Of a stretch of DNA of 64,000 bases, positions 45,988 to 54,510 are shown one piece after another; the stretch's first letter is position 1, and each line of letters begins with the position of its first letter. Below the pieces are notes generated by a model, which saw nothing but the letters and a program-made list of their open reading frames with translations, was not told the DNA's origin and ran no database searches. Source of the DNA: Secundilactobacillus silagei JCM 19001 (GTDB lineage: Bacteria > Bacillota > Bacilli > Lactobacillales > Lactobacillaceae). A program made the translations under genes and the position numbers. The DNA lies in the NCBI RefSeq assembly GCF_002217945.1, contig NZ_BCMG01000014.1:1-64000 (forward strand), written 5' to 3'.

Positions 45988-46613
45988 TGCATTTTTTGTC
46001 CGTCTATGGCCTGTCGTTATTAGGGAAGACTTGGCAGCATATTTATATCTCAGGTATTTCACTGGGACTGGGTACAATCGTAGCGGTGCCGTTAGGGATT
46101 GCTTTGACGCGAACTAAACGAACCGCTAGCATCGTGATCTCGATTGCCAGTATGCTGCAAACCATTCCGGCGCTGGCCTTATTAGCCTTTATGATTCCGT
46201 TATTTGGGATCGGTGCTAAACCGGCGATCATTGCGCTATTTATTTACTCGTTATTGCCAATTTTGCGAAATACCTATATTGGCATGAACGATGTGGATCC
46301 TACGTTGAAAGACGCAGCTAAGGGCATGGGCATGACCGGTTGGCAATCGATCATCAAAGTTGAAGTGCCGCTGGCCGCACCGGTGATCATGTCTGGTATC
46401 CGGCTGTCAGCGACTTACGTGATTGCCTGGGCTGCCTTGGCGTCATACATTGGTGCCGGCGGGCTTGGTGACTTTATTTTCAACGGATTAAACCTGTACC
46501 GCAGTGATCTGATCCTCGGTGGTTCAATTCCGGTGATTATTCTAGCGTTGCTGGTTGACTGGGTCTTAGGCAAAGTTGAAACCGCGTTAACGCCACAGAC
46601 AACAGAAGGATAG
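45984..46613 (+). CDS. opuCB: Osmoprotectant ABC transporter permease
   Basis: A 209-aa integral membrane permease of the binding-protein-dependent type with five to six helices. It overlaps opuCA by four bases (ATGA), so translation is coupled. The EAA-like loop reads [20 protein letters not shown] followed by [16 protein letters not shown], and [20 protein letters not shown] is a conserved family segment. It pairs with opuCD to form the membrane channel. Confidence 0.92.
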   Translation: MMHFLSVYGLSLLGKTWQHIYISGISLGLGTIVAVPLGIALTRTKRTASIVISIASMLQTIPALALLAFMIPLFGIGAKPAIIALFIYSLLPILRNTYIGMNDVDPTLKDAAKGMGMTGWQSIIKVEVPLAAPVIMSGIRLSATYVIAWAALASYIGAGGLGDFIFNGLNLYRSDLILGGSIPVIILALLVDWVLGKVETALTPQTTEG

Positions 46614-46624
46614 GAGGGGAAACC

Positions 46625-47557
46625 GTGAAAAACATCAAAAGATGGCTGATCATGCTGGGCTTCTCCTTACTAGGAATGATTGGACTAGCCGGCTGCGGGT
46701 TTCCGGGATTAGCAGGAACTGGCAGCGACACGATCCGGATTGCTTCACAAAATACGACTGAACAGCAGATCATGTCCTATATGATTCAAGATATGATTGA
46801 ACATGATACGAACTTGCACACGACCATTATTAATAATCTAGGGTCGGCTAACGTGTCATTTAACGCGCTTAAAAATAACCAAGCTGATATTTCAGCTATT
46901 CGCTATATCGGTTCTGATTTAACCACGATCATGGGTCGGCCGGTTGAACGAAACCCGCAAAAAGCGACGAAAACCGTTGAAACCTATTTTAAGAATAAAT
47001 ACCATATGACTTACTTTAAGACGTACGGGTTCGCGGATACCTATGTTTGGATGGTGACCCAAAAGACTGCCAGGCGCGACCACTTAAATACTGTCAGTGA
47101 TCTCAAACCGGTTGCTGGTAAGATGAACGTCGGCATCGACCAAATTTGGCTGAACCGTAAAGGTGATGGCTATGATGGGTTCCAAAAGACGTACGGCTAT
47201 AAGTTTGGTGCCGTTCACCCGATGCAGATCGGGCTGGTTTACGATGCGGTGGCTGCTGGAAAAATGGATGCCATATTGGGTTATTCAACGGATGGCCGGG
47301 TTGATAGTTATCATTTGAAGATGCTAAAAGATAATAAGCACTTCTTCCCGCCATATACCGCAAGTGCTGTGGCAACGAATAAAGTGCTCAAAGAGCATCC
47401 GGAACTCAAACCAGTGATTGCGAAGTTAAGCGGTAAAATTGATTTGAAGACCATGCAAAAACTGAACTATGAAGTTGATAATGACCTGATGGAACCAGAA
47501 GTGGTTGCCAAGCAATATCTTGAGCAACATCATTACTTTGAAGGGAGCGGCAATTAA
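46625..47557 (+). CDS. opuCC: Osmoprotectant-binding lipoprotein
   Basis: A 310-aa extracellular substrate-binding lipoprotein. It starts with GTG at 46625 after GGAGGGG. The signal peptide ends in the lipobox IGLAGCG, with Cys as the lipid-anchored first residue. The mature protein matches the OpuAC/ProX-like fold (TIRIASQNTTEQQIMSYMIQ, NNLGSANVSFNALKNNQADI, ...YVWMVTQ). Betaine family substrates are coordinated by aromatic residues; several Tyr/Trp lie in the expected stretches (YFKTYGFADTYVWM). It feeds the OpuCB/CD channel. Confidence 0.92.
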   Translation: MKNIKRWLIMLGFSLLGMIGLAGCGFPGLAGTGSDTIRIASQNTTEQQIMSYMIQDMIEHDTNLHTTIINNLGSANVSFNALKNNQADISAIRYIGSDLTTIMGRPVERNPQKATKTVETYFKNKYHMTYFKTYGFADTYVWMVTQKTARRDHLNTVSDLKPVAGKMNVGIDQIWLNRKGDGYDGFQKTYGYKFGAVHPMQIGLVYDAVAAGKMDAILGYSTDGRVDSYHLKMLKDNKHFFPPYTASAVATNKVLKEHPELKPVIAKLSGKIDLKTMQKLNYEVDNDLMEPEVVAKQYLEQHHYFEGSGN

Positions 47558-48207
47558 TGGCGCATATGAATCTTTGGGAACAGCTCATTTACTATTATGC
47601 TCATAACGGTTCCTACGTTCTGGCACAGTTTAACCGTCACTTCTTGATCTCAGTGTACGGTGTGATCTTAGCAGCAATTGTTGGTATTCCGATCGGTATC
47701 TTCATTGCGCATCATACAAAGTTAAATGGCATCGTGATCGGTATTGCTAACGTGATTCAAACCATTCCATCATTAGCGATGCTGTCAATTATTATGATTG
47801 GCTTGGGCTTGGGTGTGAATACCGTGATTGTGACGGTATTTCTGTACTCACTGCTGCCAATTATCAAAAATACGGATACCGGGATGCGTAACGTGGATCC
47901 GGCGCTGTTAGATGCCGGAACTGGTATGGGGATGACGCGAATTCAGCTGCTCAGGTTAGTGGAAATTCCGTTATCCTTGTCAGTGATTATGGCCGGTTTA
48001 AGAAATGCACTGGTGTTAGCTATTGGGATTACTGCTATCGGGACCTTCGTGGGCGCCGGTGGTTTAGGGGACATCATCATTCGTGGGACGAACGCTACGA
48101 ATGGGACGGCCATTATTCTAGCGGGTGCTTTACCAACGGCGCTGATGGCGATTATTCTGGATGTCGTTTTAGGCTGGGTTGAAAAAAAGGTGGATCCAAC
48201 GGCCTAG
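47557..48207 (+). CDS. opuCD: Osmoprotectant ABC transporter permease
   Basis: A 216-aa permease related to opuCB. It starts by sharing one base with the opuCC stop (TAATG). The EAA-like loop is NVDPALLDAGTGMGMTRIQL followed by LRLVEIPLSL, and VIQTIPSLAMLSIIMIGLGL is a conserved transmembrane segment. It ends the operon. No hairpin terminator follows directly; instead the first copy of the structured repeat starts right after the stop codon. Confidence 0.92.
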   Translation: MAHMNLWEQLIYYYAHNGSYVLAQFNRHFLISVYGVILAAIVGIPIGIFIAHHTKLNGIVIGIANVIQTIPSLAMLSIIMIGLGLGVNTVIVTVFLYSLLPIIKNTDTGMRNVDPALLDAGTGMGMTRIQLLRLVEIPLSLSVIMAGLRNALVLAIGITAIGTFVGAGGLGDIIIRGTNATNGTAIILAGALPTALMAIILDVVLGWVEKKVDPTA

Positions 48208-48329
48208 AAGGTGCGGAAACAAGCGGTTAGAGAGCGTAGTGTAAGCGGGTAAGGGCAAAAATCCCGAACTTGGATTTATGTCCTTACCCGCTTACATGCA
48301 GCTCTCTGCTTGTTGCAGCCCGATTAGGC
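48208..48329. repeat. Structured repeat element, copy A (possible ncRNA or REP/MITE-like element)
   Basis: The sequence folds as nested helices. P1 is AACAAGC (48218-48224) with GCTTGTT (48308-48314). P2 is AGAGAGC (48230-48236 approx.) with GCTCTCT (48301-48307). P3 is TGTAAGCGGGTAAGG with CCTTACCCGCTTACA (15 pairs, no mismatch). P4 is AAATCC with GGATTT. Unpaired parts (GGTT, the TGCA side of the internal loop, GCAAAA, AGCCCGATTAGGC after P1) are the same in copy B. It begins immediately after the opuCD stop. I do not recognise it as a known RNA family. Confidence 0.7.
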
Positions 48330-48336
48330 AAGAGGC

Positions 48337-48458
48337 AAGGTGCGAATGAGGGCGGTTAGAGAGTGGAGTGTAAGGCAGGCGGGCAAAAATCCCGCACTTG
48401 GATTTATGTCCGCCTGACTTACATGCAACTCTCTGCCCGAAGTAGCCCGATTAGGCTA
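48337..48458. repeat. Structured repeat element, copy B
   Basis: A second copy 129 bases after copy A, with the same helices but different bases. P1 is GGGC/GCCC, P2 AGAGAGT/ACTCTCT, P3 TGTAAGGCAGGCGG/CCGCCTGACTTACA (one mismatch) and P4 AAATCC/GGATTT, with CGCACTT in place of CGAACTT in the loop. Stem bases change in pairs while loops stay constant, the pattern of selection on structure. Confidence 0.7.
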
Positions 48459-48475
48459 TGTAAAAGTAAAAATCC

Positions 48476-48525
48476 AAAAAAGCAGTCAAAATCATCAATC
48501 TCTGATGATCCTGACTGCTTTTTAA
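48476..48525. terminator. Terminator after the structured repeats
   Basis: AAAAAGCAGTCA pairs with TGACTGCTTTTT and the inner ATCATCA with TGATGAT. It probably ends opuC read-through including both repeat copies. Confidence 0.85.
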
Positions 48526-48680
48526 ATTAATATCATATATTGTGTAAATCCACACAAATTACCGCTAATAAAGCCATGCCATGAAAATATAATCTAACAA
48601 GTTGCACTAAATCGTTGACGAATGAAAGACATTCAGGTATATTTAGTTGTGAAAAAAATAACAAGTAGGAGCTGATTATA

Positions 48681-49457
48681 GTGGCAAATGAAAAAGTAGC
48701 TTTAATTACGGGTGCCGGTCAAGGTATTGGTGAAGGGATTGCTTTACAACTCGCCAAGGATGGGTTTGCGGTTTCGCTTGCTGGCCGTCATTTGGAAAAG
48801 GTTCAAAAGGTTGCCGATAAGATCAATGCCGATGGGGGCAAGGCAATTGCCATTGAAGCGGATGTTCAATACAAGCAGCAAGTCTTCGATGCAGTTACTA
48901 AGACGGTATCTGAATTAGGTCAACTTAACGTTTTCGTTAACAACGCCGGTATCGCTCACGTGGCACAGGTTTGTGACACTACAGAAGAGGATATGGACCG
49001 TTTGTTGAACATTAACGTCAAGGGAACGCTCTTTGGCATTCAAGCCGCAGCTGCCCAATTCAAGAAGCAGGGGACACCGGGTAAGATCATCAACGCTTCT
49101 TCAATTGCCGGTCATGAAGGCTTTGAATTATTAGGTGGCTACTCAGCAACTAAATTTGCCATTCGTGGCTTAACGCAAGCTGCTGCTAAAGAATTAGCTC
49201 AAGATAAGATTACGGTTAATGCTTATTGCCCAGGTATCGTGCTGACACCAATGTGGGATCAGATCGATGCTGAATTGGGTGAGTTGCACAACGTGGCACC
49301 TGGTGAATCAATTAAGAGCTATCTTGCAGGGATTGCCTTGGGTCGTGGTGAAACACCAGCCGACGTTGCGAACTTAGTTTCCTTCTTAGCCAGTGAAAAG
49401 GCTGACTACATTACTGGACAAGCCATTATGGTTGATGGTGGCCTTATTTACCGGTAA
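48681..49457 (+). CDS. butA: Acetoin/diacetyl reductase (short-chain dehydrogenase)
   Basis: A 258-aa cytoplasmic NAD(H)-dependent SDR. The cofactor motif TGAGQGIG is at 11-18, with NNAGIAHV and the catalytic Ser of ASSIAGHEG and Tyr-x-x-x-Lys of GYSATKFAIR. The end AIMVDGGLIYR and the ERYNKYCPGI-like NAYCPGIVLTPMWDQID are characteristic of (S)-acetoin-forming diacetyl reductases. It would reduce diacetyl to acetoin and acetoin to 2,3-butanediol and so regenerate NAD+. The start is GTG at 48681 with TAGGAGC upstream. Monocistronic. Confidence 0.85.
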   Translation: MANEKVALITGAGQGIGEGIALQLAKDGFAVSLAGRHLEKVQKVADKINADGGKAIAIEADVQYKQQVFDAVTKTVSELGQLNVFVNNAGIAHVAQVCDTTEEDMDRLLNINVKGTLFGIQAAAAQFKKQGTPGKIINASSIAGHEGFELLGGYSATKFAIRGLTQAAAKELAQDKITVNAYCPGIVLTPMWDQIDAELGELHNVAPGESIKSYLAGIALGRGETPADVANLVSFLASEKADYITGQAIMVDGGLIYR

Positions 49458-49507
49458 ACGAGTTAAAAAAATTACGACAATAATTTAGTTAAAGATAAAA
49501 CTTTAGT

Positions 49508-49553
49508 AAAAACGGCAGCTAGTATCCAATTTGGAAAACTAGCTGTCGTTTTT
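49508..49553. terminator. Bidirectional terminator between butA and oxidoreductase gene
   Basis: AAAAACGGCAGCTAGT (49508-49523) pairs with ACTAGCTGTCGTTTTT (49538-49553). Confidence 0.9.
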
Positions 49554-49583
49554 ACGATTCTATTTATAATGTTGATTAAAGGA

Positions 49584-50528
49584 TTAGTCCTTAACGTGAA
49601 TGACGAACTTACCCGTCATATGATGCGCTTCAACTTGTTTTTGAGCGTCGATCACATTATCAGCTGACCGTGGTAGAGTTTGCAGTTGAATTTTCACCTT
49701 GCCTGAAGTCACCAGGGCGGCAACATGTTCATAAGTGGCAGTCGTTGCATGGGTGGATTGGAAACTAACGGACTTATCGGGTAGGTTGGTTTGTTCAGGC
49801 GTTGGTTGGCCGCCAACTGTGACAAGCTTACCACCAGATTTCAGTGCGGTCAGGCCACCGGCAATATCACCAGCAGTATCGAAAACGGCATCAACGTCTT
49901 TGACGACATCGCCAACAGTTTGTTTATGATAGTCCACGACTTGATCCACACCCAATTGTTTTAATAACTCGTTGTGCGGAGCACTAGCAGTTGCAATCAC
50001 CTTAGCACCTTGAGCCTTGGCAATTTGAACGGCAAACAGACCAACGCCACCAGCACCGCCTTGGACTAAGACCGTATCGTTAGGCTTTACTTTCAAATTT
50101 TCAACGATGCCTTCATATGCTGTCCCGCCGGCGACTGGTAAAGCGGCGGCTTGGTCGAAGGACAAACCAGCCGGAATCTTGGCCATGGTATCGGGTGTTG
50201 TGACAACGAATCGGCCGTAAGAACCGTTATTAGCTGCGTGATCTGAAGGGATACCGCCAAAGACGCGGTCGCCAGCTTTGTAACCGGTAACATTTTTACC
50301 AACTTTAGCAACGGTACCGGCGAAGTCCCAGCCTAAGACTAGTGGGAAGCTCCAATTATCAGAGAATGGTGCTTGCAGCATACCCATGCGGGCAGCGACA
50401 TCCATTGGGTTGATACTGAATGCGTTGACACCGACTAAAACAGTGTCATCAGTGACTTGAGGCAGATCAACCTCAGTTTCATAAAACTCATCTGCTGAAC
50501 CAAATTGTTTAATTACAATTGCTTCCAT
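49584..50528 (-). CDS. NADP-dependent quinone-oxidoreductase-like protein (zinc-independent MDR family)
   Basis: A 314-aa cytoplasmic medium-chain dehydrogenase/reductase. The GroES-like N-terminal part (VLGWDFAGTVAKVGKNVTGY, GDRVFGG) is followed by a Rossmann domain with VQGGAGGVGLFAVQIAKAQG. The zinc-ligand cysteines of alcohol dehydrogenases are absent, as in quinone oxidoreductases (QOR/CryZ). It could reduce quinones, enones or other electrophiles. The start is ATG 50528 preceded by AGAAGGAA; the TTG at 50534 is less likely. A cre-like site lies just upstream. Confidence 0.85.
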   Translation of the reverse strand: MEAIVIKQFGSADEFYETEVDLPQVTDDTVLVGVNAFSINPMDVAARMGMLQAPFSDNWSFPLVLGWDFAGTVAKVGKNVTGYKAGDRVFGGIPSDHAANNGSYGRFVVTTPDTMAKIPAGLSFDQAAALPVAGGTAYEGIVENLKVKPNDTVLVQGGAGGVGLFAVQIAKAQGAKVIATASAPHNELLKQLGVDQVVDYHKQTVGDVVKDVDAVFDTAGDIAGGLTALKSGGKLVTVGGQPTPEQTNLPDKSVSFQSTHATTATYEHVAALVTSGKVKIQLQTLPRSADNVIDAQKQVEAHHMTGKFVIHVKD

Positions 50529-50567
50529 ATTCAAATTCCTTCTTTCAAATCGTTAGATGTGTAAAAT

Positions 50568-50581
50568 TGTTAGCGGTTACA
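50568..50581. promoter_or_regulatory. cre-like site upstream of the oxidoreductase gene
   Basis: TGTTAGCGGTTACA matches TGNNANCGNTNNCA, with T instead of A at position 4 of the strict consensus. Confidence 0.5.
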
Positions 50582-50710
50582 CTAACTTAATCGTAACACT
50601 GTATTTTTTTTGAACAATACATAATTGCGTAATATCGTACAAAAAGTAAAGATATTTTGTATAATGGTTTTACATATTGTGTTTGACAGGTAAATTAGAG
50701 AAAAATAATC

Positions 50711-50757
50711 AAAAAAACCAGCCAAATCATTTTCAGTTAGGAATGATTTGACTGGCT
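50711..50757 (-). terminator. greA operon terminator
   Basis: CCAGCCAAATCATT pairs with AATGATTTGACTGG around a short loop, with one or two mismatches. The A-run at 50711-50717 gives the T-run of the minus-strand transcript. Confidence 0.85.
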
Positions 50758-50771
50758 ATTTTCGATTTTTA

Positions 50772-51248
50772 TCAACTAATCACTTTTTTAACAGCTAAAA
50801 TTTTTACCTGATAATCGCCATTCGGTGAACTGATCGTTACCACGTCATCAGTAGTATGGTCTAGCAGTGCTTGACCAATGGGGGAAGACAGCGAGATCTT
50901 ATTATTGGCAATATCAGCTTCAGGATTACCCACCAGTTCAAACACTTCTTTAGACTGGTCATCCTCAAACTGCAGCGTGACGCTTTTACCAATCTCAATC
51001 ACCGCGTTATCTGCTGGTTCATAGACCTGCGCGTATTTGAGCTGCTTTTTTAAATAGCGTAGACGACTTTCAAGGTGGCGCAGGTCACGCTTAGCGGCAC
51101 TGTATTCCGCGTTTTCTGACAGGTCGCCCAGCGCCCGGGCGTCTGAAAGTGCTTTGATTTTACCGGGTCGATCCTGTTTAGCAGCTTCAATTTCAGCTGC
51201 AATTTTATCATAACCAGCCTGAGTAACTTTGTTGAAGTACGGTTGCAT
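50772..51248 (-). CDS. greA: Transcript cleavage/elongation factor GreA
   Basis: A 158-aa protein that binds the RNA polymerase secondary channel and stimulates cleavage of backtracked RNA. The N-terminal coiled coil has the family tip motif GDLSENAEYSAAK (the acidic D and E are the catalytic pair). The C-terminal FKBP-like domain ends NKISLSSPIGQALLDH. Lactobacilli often have more than one greA gene; this may be the second copy. It lies 14 bases downstream of the hydrolase gene and probably shares its transcript. Confidence 0.92.
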   Translation of the reverse strand: MQPYFNKVTQAGYDKIAAEIEAAKQDRPGKIKALSDARALGDLSENAEYSAAKRDLRHLESRLRYLKKQLKYAQVYEPADNAVIEIGKSVTLQFEDDQSKEVFELVGNPEADIANNKISLSSPIGQALLDHTTDDVVTISSPNGDYQVKILAVKKVIS

Positions 51249-51262
51249 CGAAAAACTCTTTT

Positions 51263-51817
51263 CTACTCAATTTTAGCCCCAAGAACGTGTTCAAAATGAC
51301 CTAATGCCCATTCCTGTCCAGCTGGCGTCAGGGCTGCCACGCCATCCTTGTGAACCACGATATTATAGTTTAAATTATAGGCATCCACGGCGGTATGCAG
51401 CACGCAAATATCGGTGCAGACCCCCACTAGATGGACGGTATCCACATGACGCTCGCGTAAACGCAGATCAAGATCGGTACCAGCAAACGCGCTGTAGCGG
51501 GTTTTATCATACATATAAACCTTGTCATCGTTTTGGTGTGTTTCAAACCACGGCTTAAGTTCGCCGTAGAACTCCCGGCCCCAAGTGCCACGCACATTGT
51601 GAGGTGGGAATAACTTGGTTTCTGGATGGTACGGGTCGTTTGGCGTGTGAACGTCAGTGGGTAAAATGACCCAGCTGCCGTCTGCTTCAAATTGATTGGC
51701 TAGCTTGATGATGGCTGGTTCCAGCACTTGGCCCGGCCCGCCACAGGTGAGAGCACCCTTATCATGCACAAAATCATTCGTGTAATCAATAATGAGTAAC
51801 GCTTCATTTGCTGCCAT
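51263..51817 (-). CDS. Nicotinamidase / isochorismatase-family cysteine hydrolase
   Basis: A 184-aa cytoplasmic hydrolase. The catalytic triad of the family is visible: Asp in LLIIDYTNDF, Lys in YMYDKTRYSAF and Cys in VGVCTDICVLHTA. The D-x-H-x-x-x-x-x-x-x-H metal-site-like segment is TDVHTPNDPYHPETKLFPPH, as in nicotinamidase PncA. It probably converts nicotinamide to nicotinate for NAD salvage, though other amides are possible. CGGAGG precedes the ATG. It is followed by greA and preceded by the aminotransferase with an 18-base gap. Confidence 0.85.
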   Translation of the reverse strand: MAANEALLIIDYTNDFVHDKGALTCGGPGQVLEPAIIKLANQFEADGSWVILPTDVHTPNDPYHPETKLFPPHNVRGTWGREFYGELKPWFETHQNDDKVYMYDKTRYSAFAGTDLDLRLRERHVDTVHLVGVCTDICVLHTAVDAYNLNYNIVVHKDGVAALTPAGQEWALGHFEHVLGAKIE

Positions 51818-51835
51818 ATTTTGCCTCCGTAAGGT

Positions 51836-52954
51836 TTAATCAAATTGGCGTAAAAATTGCGACAATTTTTTGAGTCCGATTCTTAAAGTTGTTTCATCAG
51901 TACAATACCCTAAACGAGCGTGTCCTGGCAAGTCAAAACGCTCCCCTGGAACTAATAGCACGCCGGTTTCTTTTAGCAGTCGTAAGCAAAAACTTTCAGT
52001 GGTTTCGGGAATGTCGAATTTAACACACGATGTGGAAACGGCTTGAGGGAGCACAACACTGACCCGCGGCTCGGATGCTACCCAGTTTTTAAAGATTTCC
52101 AGGTTGCGTAAAACCAGCTTGCGGTTGCGGGCAAGCACGACGTTTTTATGCTGCAGAATGTAGACGGCTAAAATATCGTTCCAGACGCCACCGCAGATCA
52201 TGGTGTAGTCGCGGTATTTTCTAAATAAATCTGAAACTGCATCACTGGCGACGGTCCAGCCAATGCGGACACCAGGAAATGAATAGGTCTTTGACAGCGA
52301 GTTAGTGGCGATACCACGGTCGTAAAGATCGACGATGGACGTAAAGTTTTCCGGATGGTCCAACGGCTGATAGACTTCATCGATGAGGATATAGGCACCA
52401 ACCGTTTTCGCTAAAGCAACCACTTGCTGTAAGAAATTTTTGTCTAGCAGAGTACCAGTTGGATTGTTGGCGTTGTTCAAACAGATCATTTTGGTATTTG
52501 GCCGGATGAGCCGCTTCAGTTCATTAATGTCTGGATACCAGTTATCGGCTTCATGGATGTGCCAAAAGTCGACTTCAGCTCCCAGTGAGCGCGGAATATC
52601 GTACAATTGTTGATAGGAAGAGTATTCACTAATAACGTGATCACCAGGTTCAATCAGTGAATAAAGGGCGAGGTAATTGGCACCAGTTGCACCGTTGGTC
52701 TGCAGGACCTGGTTTGGTTTCACATGGTCATAAAGACTGCTGACCTGGGCTTTGAATTCTGGTGAGCCTTCGATCCAGCCATAGTTCATCTTGACGTGTG
52801 ATAACTGGTCGTAAAGGACGCTGGGATCATCACCCGTCATTTTAAGTAGTTCGGTAATGGTCATTGAATCGATCGTGCTTTGAGAAATGTCATACTTGGC
52901 GCTTTTTTCCCACTGATTAAGCCAGGATTCGACACCAAATTCTGCGATTTTCAT
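51836..52954 (-). CDS. PLP-dependent aminotransferase class I/II
   Basis: A 372-aa cytoplasmic fold-type I aminotransferase. The PLP lysine is in SLSKTYSFPGVRIGW, the Asp binding the pyridine nitrogen is in ILIDEVYQPL, and NANNPTGTL is the substrate/cofactor loop. The N-terminal VESWLNQWEKSAKYDISQST resembles a group of aminotransferases annotated as capreomycidine synthase-like or MalY-like in lactobacilli. The exact amino acid substrate cannot be told. It is the first gene of the aminotransferase-hydrolase-greA unit, and GGAG precedes the start. Confidence 0.82.
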   Translation of the reverse strand: MKIAEFGVESWLNQWEKSAKYDISQSTIDSMTITELLKMTGDDPSVLYDQLSHVKMNYGWIEGSPEFKAQVSSLYDHVKPNQVLQTNGATGANYLALYSLIEPGDHVISEYSSYQQLYDIPRSLGAEVDFWHIHEADNWYPDINELKRLIRPNTKMICLNNANNPTGTLLDKNFLQQVVALAKTVGAYILIDEVYQPLDHPENFTSIVDLYDRGIATNSLSKTYSFPGVRIGWTVASDAVSDLFRKYRDYTMICGGVWNDILAVYILQHKNVVLARNRKLVLRNLEIFKNWVASEPRVSVVLPQAVSTSCVKFDIPETTESFCLRLLKETGVLLVPGERFDLPGHARLGYCTDETTLRIGLKKLSQFLRQFD

Positions 52955-53045
52955 GAAAAACTCCTTTTTTTCGTTATTAAGAATATGTTATGGTTATTAA
53001 AATGAAGAACGTTAATGTGTTATTTTCAGGGTATTTAGACCCCAG

Positions 53046-53075
53046 TTGTAGACTTAATTAACAATAGTGTACAAT
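53046..53075 (+). promoter_or_regulatory. xylR promoter
   Basis: -35 TTGTAG (53046-53051) and -10 TACAAT (53070-53075) with an 18-base spacer. Confidence 0.55.
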
Positions 53076-53108
53076 AAAATAGCGTTAGTACCAAAGGGGG
53101 GAAACAAA

Positions 53109-54293
53109 ATGTCGAGTGCAGTTCGTAATCGAATGCAGCTTCATCAACAAAATATTCAATCAGTCTTTGCCGAAGTATTCAACCATCAGCCAATTTCGAG
53201 AATTGAAATTTCACGGAATCTAGCACTTAACAAGTCAACGGTTTCTGCTCTATACCGAGATTTAAAAGACCAGGGGTACGTTGAAGAACTTGGTGAGGGC
53301 GACGCGTCAAACGTCGGCGGCCGGAAACCCGTACTGCTGGCGGTCAACCGAAAATACGGCTATACCATGAACTTTGATTTTGGGTACCGTCATCTACATG
53401 CTATGCAAAATAATGTAACTGGTGATGTGTTATCTTATAAGCAAGTTAACGTTAAGGGACTGACGCTTAAACAAATTTTACCATTAATTGATGCTGAGTT
53501 AGAAAATATATCAACTAACGATCACTCAAGCCATGGACTTTTAGGCATCAGCTTTGCCATTCACGGAACGGTTGATCATAATAAAGTAACTTATTCACCA
53601 TTCTTGGATATGAGCCAAGTGGATTTGGAAGATTATTATACACAGAAGTTTCAAGTGCCGGTTTTGCTGGAGAACGAAGCCAACGTTTCTGCTGTCTACG
53701 AGCGGGATTTTAATAAGGCTAACGAGCAGTTGTCTAATATGGTAACGATCAGCATTCACCGTGGGATTGGTGCTGGTCTGATCATTCATCAAAATCTTCA
53801 TCGAGGAATCCATGGTGAGGCAGGTGAAATCGGCCGGTCAGTTTCCATTGATGGCAATTGGGATGGAGAACCAAGAAAAGTTGAAGATTACTGTTCTGAA
53901 GATGCAATTATTACTCAAATTCAGGACAAGAAACATGCTGATAACATGACCCGTGAAGATGTGGTCAGACTGTTCAAAGCAGATGATCAGGTAACTAAGT
54001 CAGCTTTAAGGGGTTTCGTTAGAAACGTTGCCGGCATTATCTATAACGTAGCAAATAACTTCGATCCAGATGTGATTTTCTTGAACTCACCATTAATAGA
54101 AGCTTTGCCGGAACTAGAACCGCAAATTGAAAGCTTCTACGCGCAAATGGCACCGTCAATACGGGTACCAATCAAATTAACTAAAAATTCCCATTACGCG
54201 ACTTTGCTGGGTGGCTGTGCATTAGTCACTCGGGAAGTTTTAGGGATGGAAGATGCCAAATTGAATTTTGGTGCACAGACCGTCATCTTATAG
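53109..54293 (+). CDS. xylR: Xylose-responsive ROK-family regulator XylR
   Basis: A 394-aa repressor with an N-terminal winged HTH (PISRIEISRNLALNKSTVSA) and a ROK sugar-binding domain: LGISFAIHGTVDHNKVTYSP, VPVLLENEANVSAVYERDF, GIGAGLIIHQNLHRGIHGEA followed by GEIG. The CxCGxxGC zinc motif of many ROK proteins is absent, as in other XylR proteins. The start at 53109 follows AAAGGGGGG. It lies directly upstream of xylA and probably binds the AGTTGGTT...AACTAA sites at the xylA and xylT promoters in the absence of xylose. The second ROK gene at 62774-63934 is a paralog. Confidence 0.9.
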   Translation: MSSAVRNRMQLHQQNIQSVFAEVFNHQPISRIEISRNLALNKSTVSALYRDLKDQGYVEELGEGDASNVGGRKPVLLAVNRKYGYTMNFDFGYRHLHAMQNNVTGDVLSYKQVNVKGLTLKQILPLIDAELENISTNDHSSHGLLGISFAIHGTVDHNKVTYSPFLDMSQVDLEDYYTQKFQVPVLLENEANVSAVYERDFNKANEQLSNMVTISIHRGIGAGLIIHQNLHRGIHGEAGEIGRSVSIDGNWDGEPRKVEDYCSEDAIITQIQDKKHADNMTREDVVRLFKADDQVTKSALRGFVRNVAGIIYNVANNFDPDVIFLNSPLIEALPELEPQIESFYAQMAPSIRVPIKLTKNSHYATLLGGCALVTREVLGMEDAKLNFGAQTVIL

Positions 54294-54299
54294 AGTTAG

Positions 54300-54332
54300 A
54301 TTCAGGATCGCTTAATGATCCTGAATTTTTTT
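54300..54332 (+). terminator. xylR terminator
   Basis: TTCAGGATC (54301-54309) pairs with GATCCTGAA (54317-54325), then TTTTTTT. Confidence 0.9.
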
Positions 54333-54399
54333 GTGGTCATTTAAACCTGGTATTCTGGGGATTAAGGGTGTAGTTCATGTGATTTAAATCTAAAAGGGG

Positions 54400-54460
54400 T
54401 TGCATTCTAGAATGTAAGCGCTATACTAAGACTTGTGAGTTGGTTGTTTGAACAAACTAA
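54400..54460 (+). promoter_or_regulatory. xylA promoter, cre-like site and XylR operator
   Basis: -35 TTGCAT (54400-54405) and -10 TATACT (54422-54427) have a 16-base spacer. A cre-like TGTAAGCGCTATAC (54413-54426) overlaps the -10. A 23-base inverted repeat beginning AGTTGGTTGTTTG and ending AACAAACTAA (54438-54460) is the likely XylR operator, placed just downstream of the -10. Confidence 0.75.
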
Positions 54461-54510
54461 TCTAATTTGATTTTAAGTTTTGATTTAAATATATTTTAGG
54501 AGGCTTCTTC

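Noticed and set aside
48208-48458. Two repeats as a minimal CRISPR array
   Set aside because: The units are about 122 bases with internal hairpins and no short repeat-spacer pattern, and there are no cas genes.
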